From contig CALXGT010000011.1 of assembly GCA_944387915.1 (NCBI GenBank), positions 1 through 41,928 of the forward strand: a stretch of 41,928 nucleotides of DNA, read 5' to 3'. Numbering within the stretch: the stretch's first letter is position 1; every line of letters starts with the position of its first letter. The position numbers and the translations under genes were made by a program. The notes below the pieces were generated by a model that saw only the letters and a program-made list of their open reading frames with translations, did no database searches and had not been told where the DNA came from. The DNA comes from an uncultured Clostridia bacterium. Lineage in GTDB: Bacteria > Bacillota > Clostridia > Oscillospirales > Ruminococcaceae. This document shows, one piece after another, positions 40,851 to 41,928 of the stretch.

Positions 40851-41928
40851 TTATCGCTTCAACATTTCCTTTACAGCCGCCGCCATTTCCTCCCGGGCCA
40901 CGCTCTTTTGGAATCGAACCGTCTTATCTTTCAAGCTCAAAAGAGATGCCGGCGCTTTGGTGCCTGTCACCTTTTGGAGCTGCTCTACCTGTAAAAACTC
41001 GTCCGAAGGAATCTCCTCTTTACTTACCGCCCGAAGGACACTTTCGCAGAATTTGTAGGGAGAAGCGGTGGAAGCGATAAGCGTCTTGGTTTGATCCCCT
41101 GTTTTGGTTTTGTAATCCTCGTATACCTTAACGCCCACTGCCGTATGGGTGTCGCAAAGGTAACCGTACCGGGAAAACATCTCGCGAATAGTCTCTTCCG
41201 TCTCGGTATCGTCGCAAAAACCGCCGTAAAACCGGCTTTGGAGTTCTTTCTTTACCGAATCGGGAACCGTATATCGCCCCGTCTCCTTTAACGCGGAAAA
41301 CCATGTTCTGATGGCGCCGTCGTCCTTTCCGGAAAGGGCGTACAAAAGCCGCTCCAGATTGGAAGAGATCAAAATATCCATCGACGGAGAGGACGTAAGG
41401 TAAAATTCCCGGTTCTTGTCGTAGGTACCGGTGGCGATAAAGTCGGTAAGGACCTTATTTTTATTGGAAGCGCAAATGAGCTTCTTCACTGGCAATCCCA
41501 TCTGCGCCGCATAGTAAGCGGCTAAGATATTTCCAAAGTTTCCGGTGGGAACGGCAATGTTGATCTCGTCGCCGAGAGCGATCTCCTTTTCTTCCACCAT
41601 ACTCAAATACGCCGCCACATAATAGACGATCTGGGGGACCAGTCTTCCCCAGTTGATGGAGTTGGCGGAGGAAAACATCTGGCCGTTGCGCTCCAATTCC
41701 TTTAGGATCTCCGGATCGGTAAAGATGGCTTTGACCCCGTTTTGGGCGTCGTCAAAATTGCCTTTGATGGCGCAAACCGAAAGGTTTTCCCCTTCTTGGG
41801 TGGTCATCTGCAATTTCTGCATCCGACTAACCCCGTCTTCCGGATAAAAGACCAGCATCCGGGTACCGGGAACGTCTTTGAATCCCTCCAAAGCCGCTTT
41901 TCCCGTATCTCCCGAGGTCGCTACCAAC
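40851..41928 (-). CDS. thrC: Threonine synthase (5' end beyond window)
   Basis: PLP-dependent enzyme that converts O-phospho-L-homoserine to threonine. About 359 C-terminal residues are visible; the N-terminus with the PLP-Lys is outside. The phosphate-binding motif VATSGDTGKAAL opens the visible part, followed by DDAQNGVK, SSANSINWGRLVPQIVYY and IAVPTGNFGNILAAYYA. These are characteristic of the bacterial ThrC (type with the SANSINWGR motif). The window edge cuts it, so the start is not assignable. Co-transcribed with the metallophosphoesterase. Confidence 0.93.
   Translation of the reverse strand, partial: LVATSGDTGKAALEGFKDVPGTRMLVFYPEDGVSRMQKLQMTTQEGENLSVCAIKGNFDDAQNGVKAIFTDPEILKELERNGQMFSSANSINWGRLVPQIVYYVAAYLSMVEEKEIALGDEINIAVPTGNFGNILAAYYAAQMGLPVKKLICASNKNKVLTDFIATGTYDKNREFYLTSSPSMDILISSNLERLLYALSGKDDGAIRTWFSALKETGRYTVPDSVKKELQSRFYGGFCDDTETEETIREMFSRYGYLCDTHTAVGVKVYEDYKTKTGDQTKTLIASTASPYKFCESVLRAVSKEEIPSDEFLQVEQLQKVTGTKAPASLLSLKDKTVRFQKSVAREEMAAAVKEMLKR

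Overview
The window comes from a spore-forming low/mid-GC Firmicute, most likely class Clostridia. The evidence is spoIIE, the tig-clpP-clpX block, strong AGGAGG-type ribosome binding sites, frequent GTG/TTG starts, sigma-A-like promoters with 17-base spacers, a TPP riboswitch over thiT, and a Firmicute-type ABC pair under MarR control. I see no transposase, phage gene, CRISPR array or rRNA. The species cannot be named from sequence alone.

Layout. 1-5.9 kb: a truncated esterase D-like hydrolase, a DUF1622 membrane protein, riboswitch-controlled thiT, a Y-family DNA polymerase, an EamA exporter, then a second esterase D-like hydrolase with a small PAS protein coupled behind it. 6-11.3 kb: a two-subunit chromate-type transporter divergent from a LysR gene, then a redox-looking cluster (LysR, cyclophilin-like lipoprotein, flavodoxin, aldo/keto reductase). 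11.4-15.6 kb: a heterodimeric ABC exporter and its MarR regulator, with matching operators. 16-20.7 kb: a small-molecule kinase-like gene, tRNA-Gly(CCC), spoIIE and a secreted anchored protein. 20.7-29.3 kb: five type-B carboxylesterases, four in tandem on the minus strand and a shorter divergent fifth, with a small SdpI-like membrane protein between. 29.3-36.5 kb: rsmE, a small acidic membrane protein, a short KdpD/KdpE-type two-component system without kdpFABC, a CNNM/CorC-type protein, a large unknown membrane protein, a Nudix hydrolase and an HxlR regulator. 36.8-41.9 kb (minus strand): threonine synthase (cut by the window), metallophosphoesterase, trigger factor, clpP, clpX.

The most unusual feature is hydrolase density: seven alpha/beta-hydrolase esterases of two families in 29 kb, all apparently cytoplasmic. 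The four tandem type-B enzymes fall into two alternating-looking subgroups (A-B-B-A). The 5' end of the first copy is identical to that of the second, which suggests local gene conversion. At least three esterase units have their own strong promoters. The locus could be a substrate-diversified intracellular ester-cleaving battery for plant acyl esters or xenobiotics, but nothing in the window fixes the substrate.

Regulation is unusually legible. Examples are the TPP riboswitch with a visible antiterminator/terminator switch, a 26-bp MarR palindrome on the marR promoter with a sister site before the ABC operon, a 21-bp palindrome between a LysR gene and its divergent lipoprotein target, an HxlR-type inverted repeat around its own -10 box, and an intrinsic terminator just before the clpP ribosome binding site.
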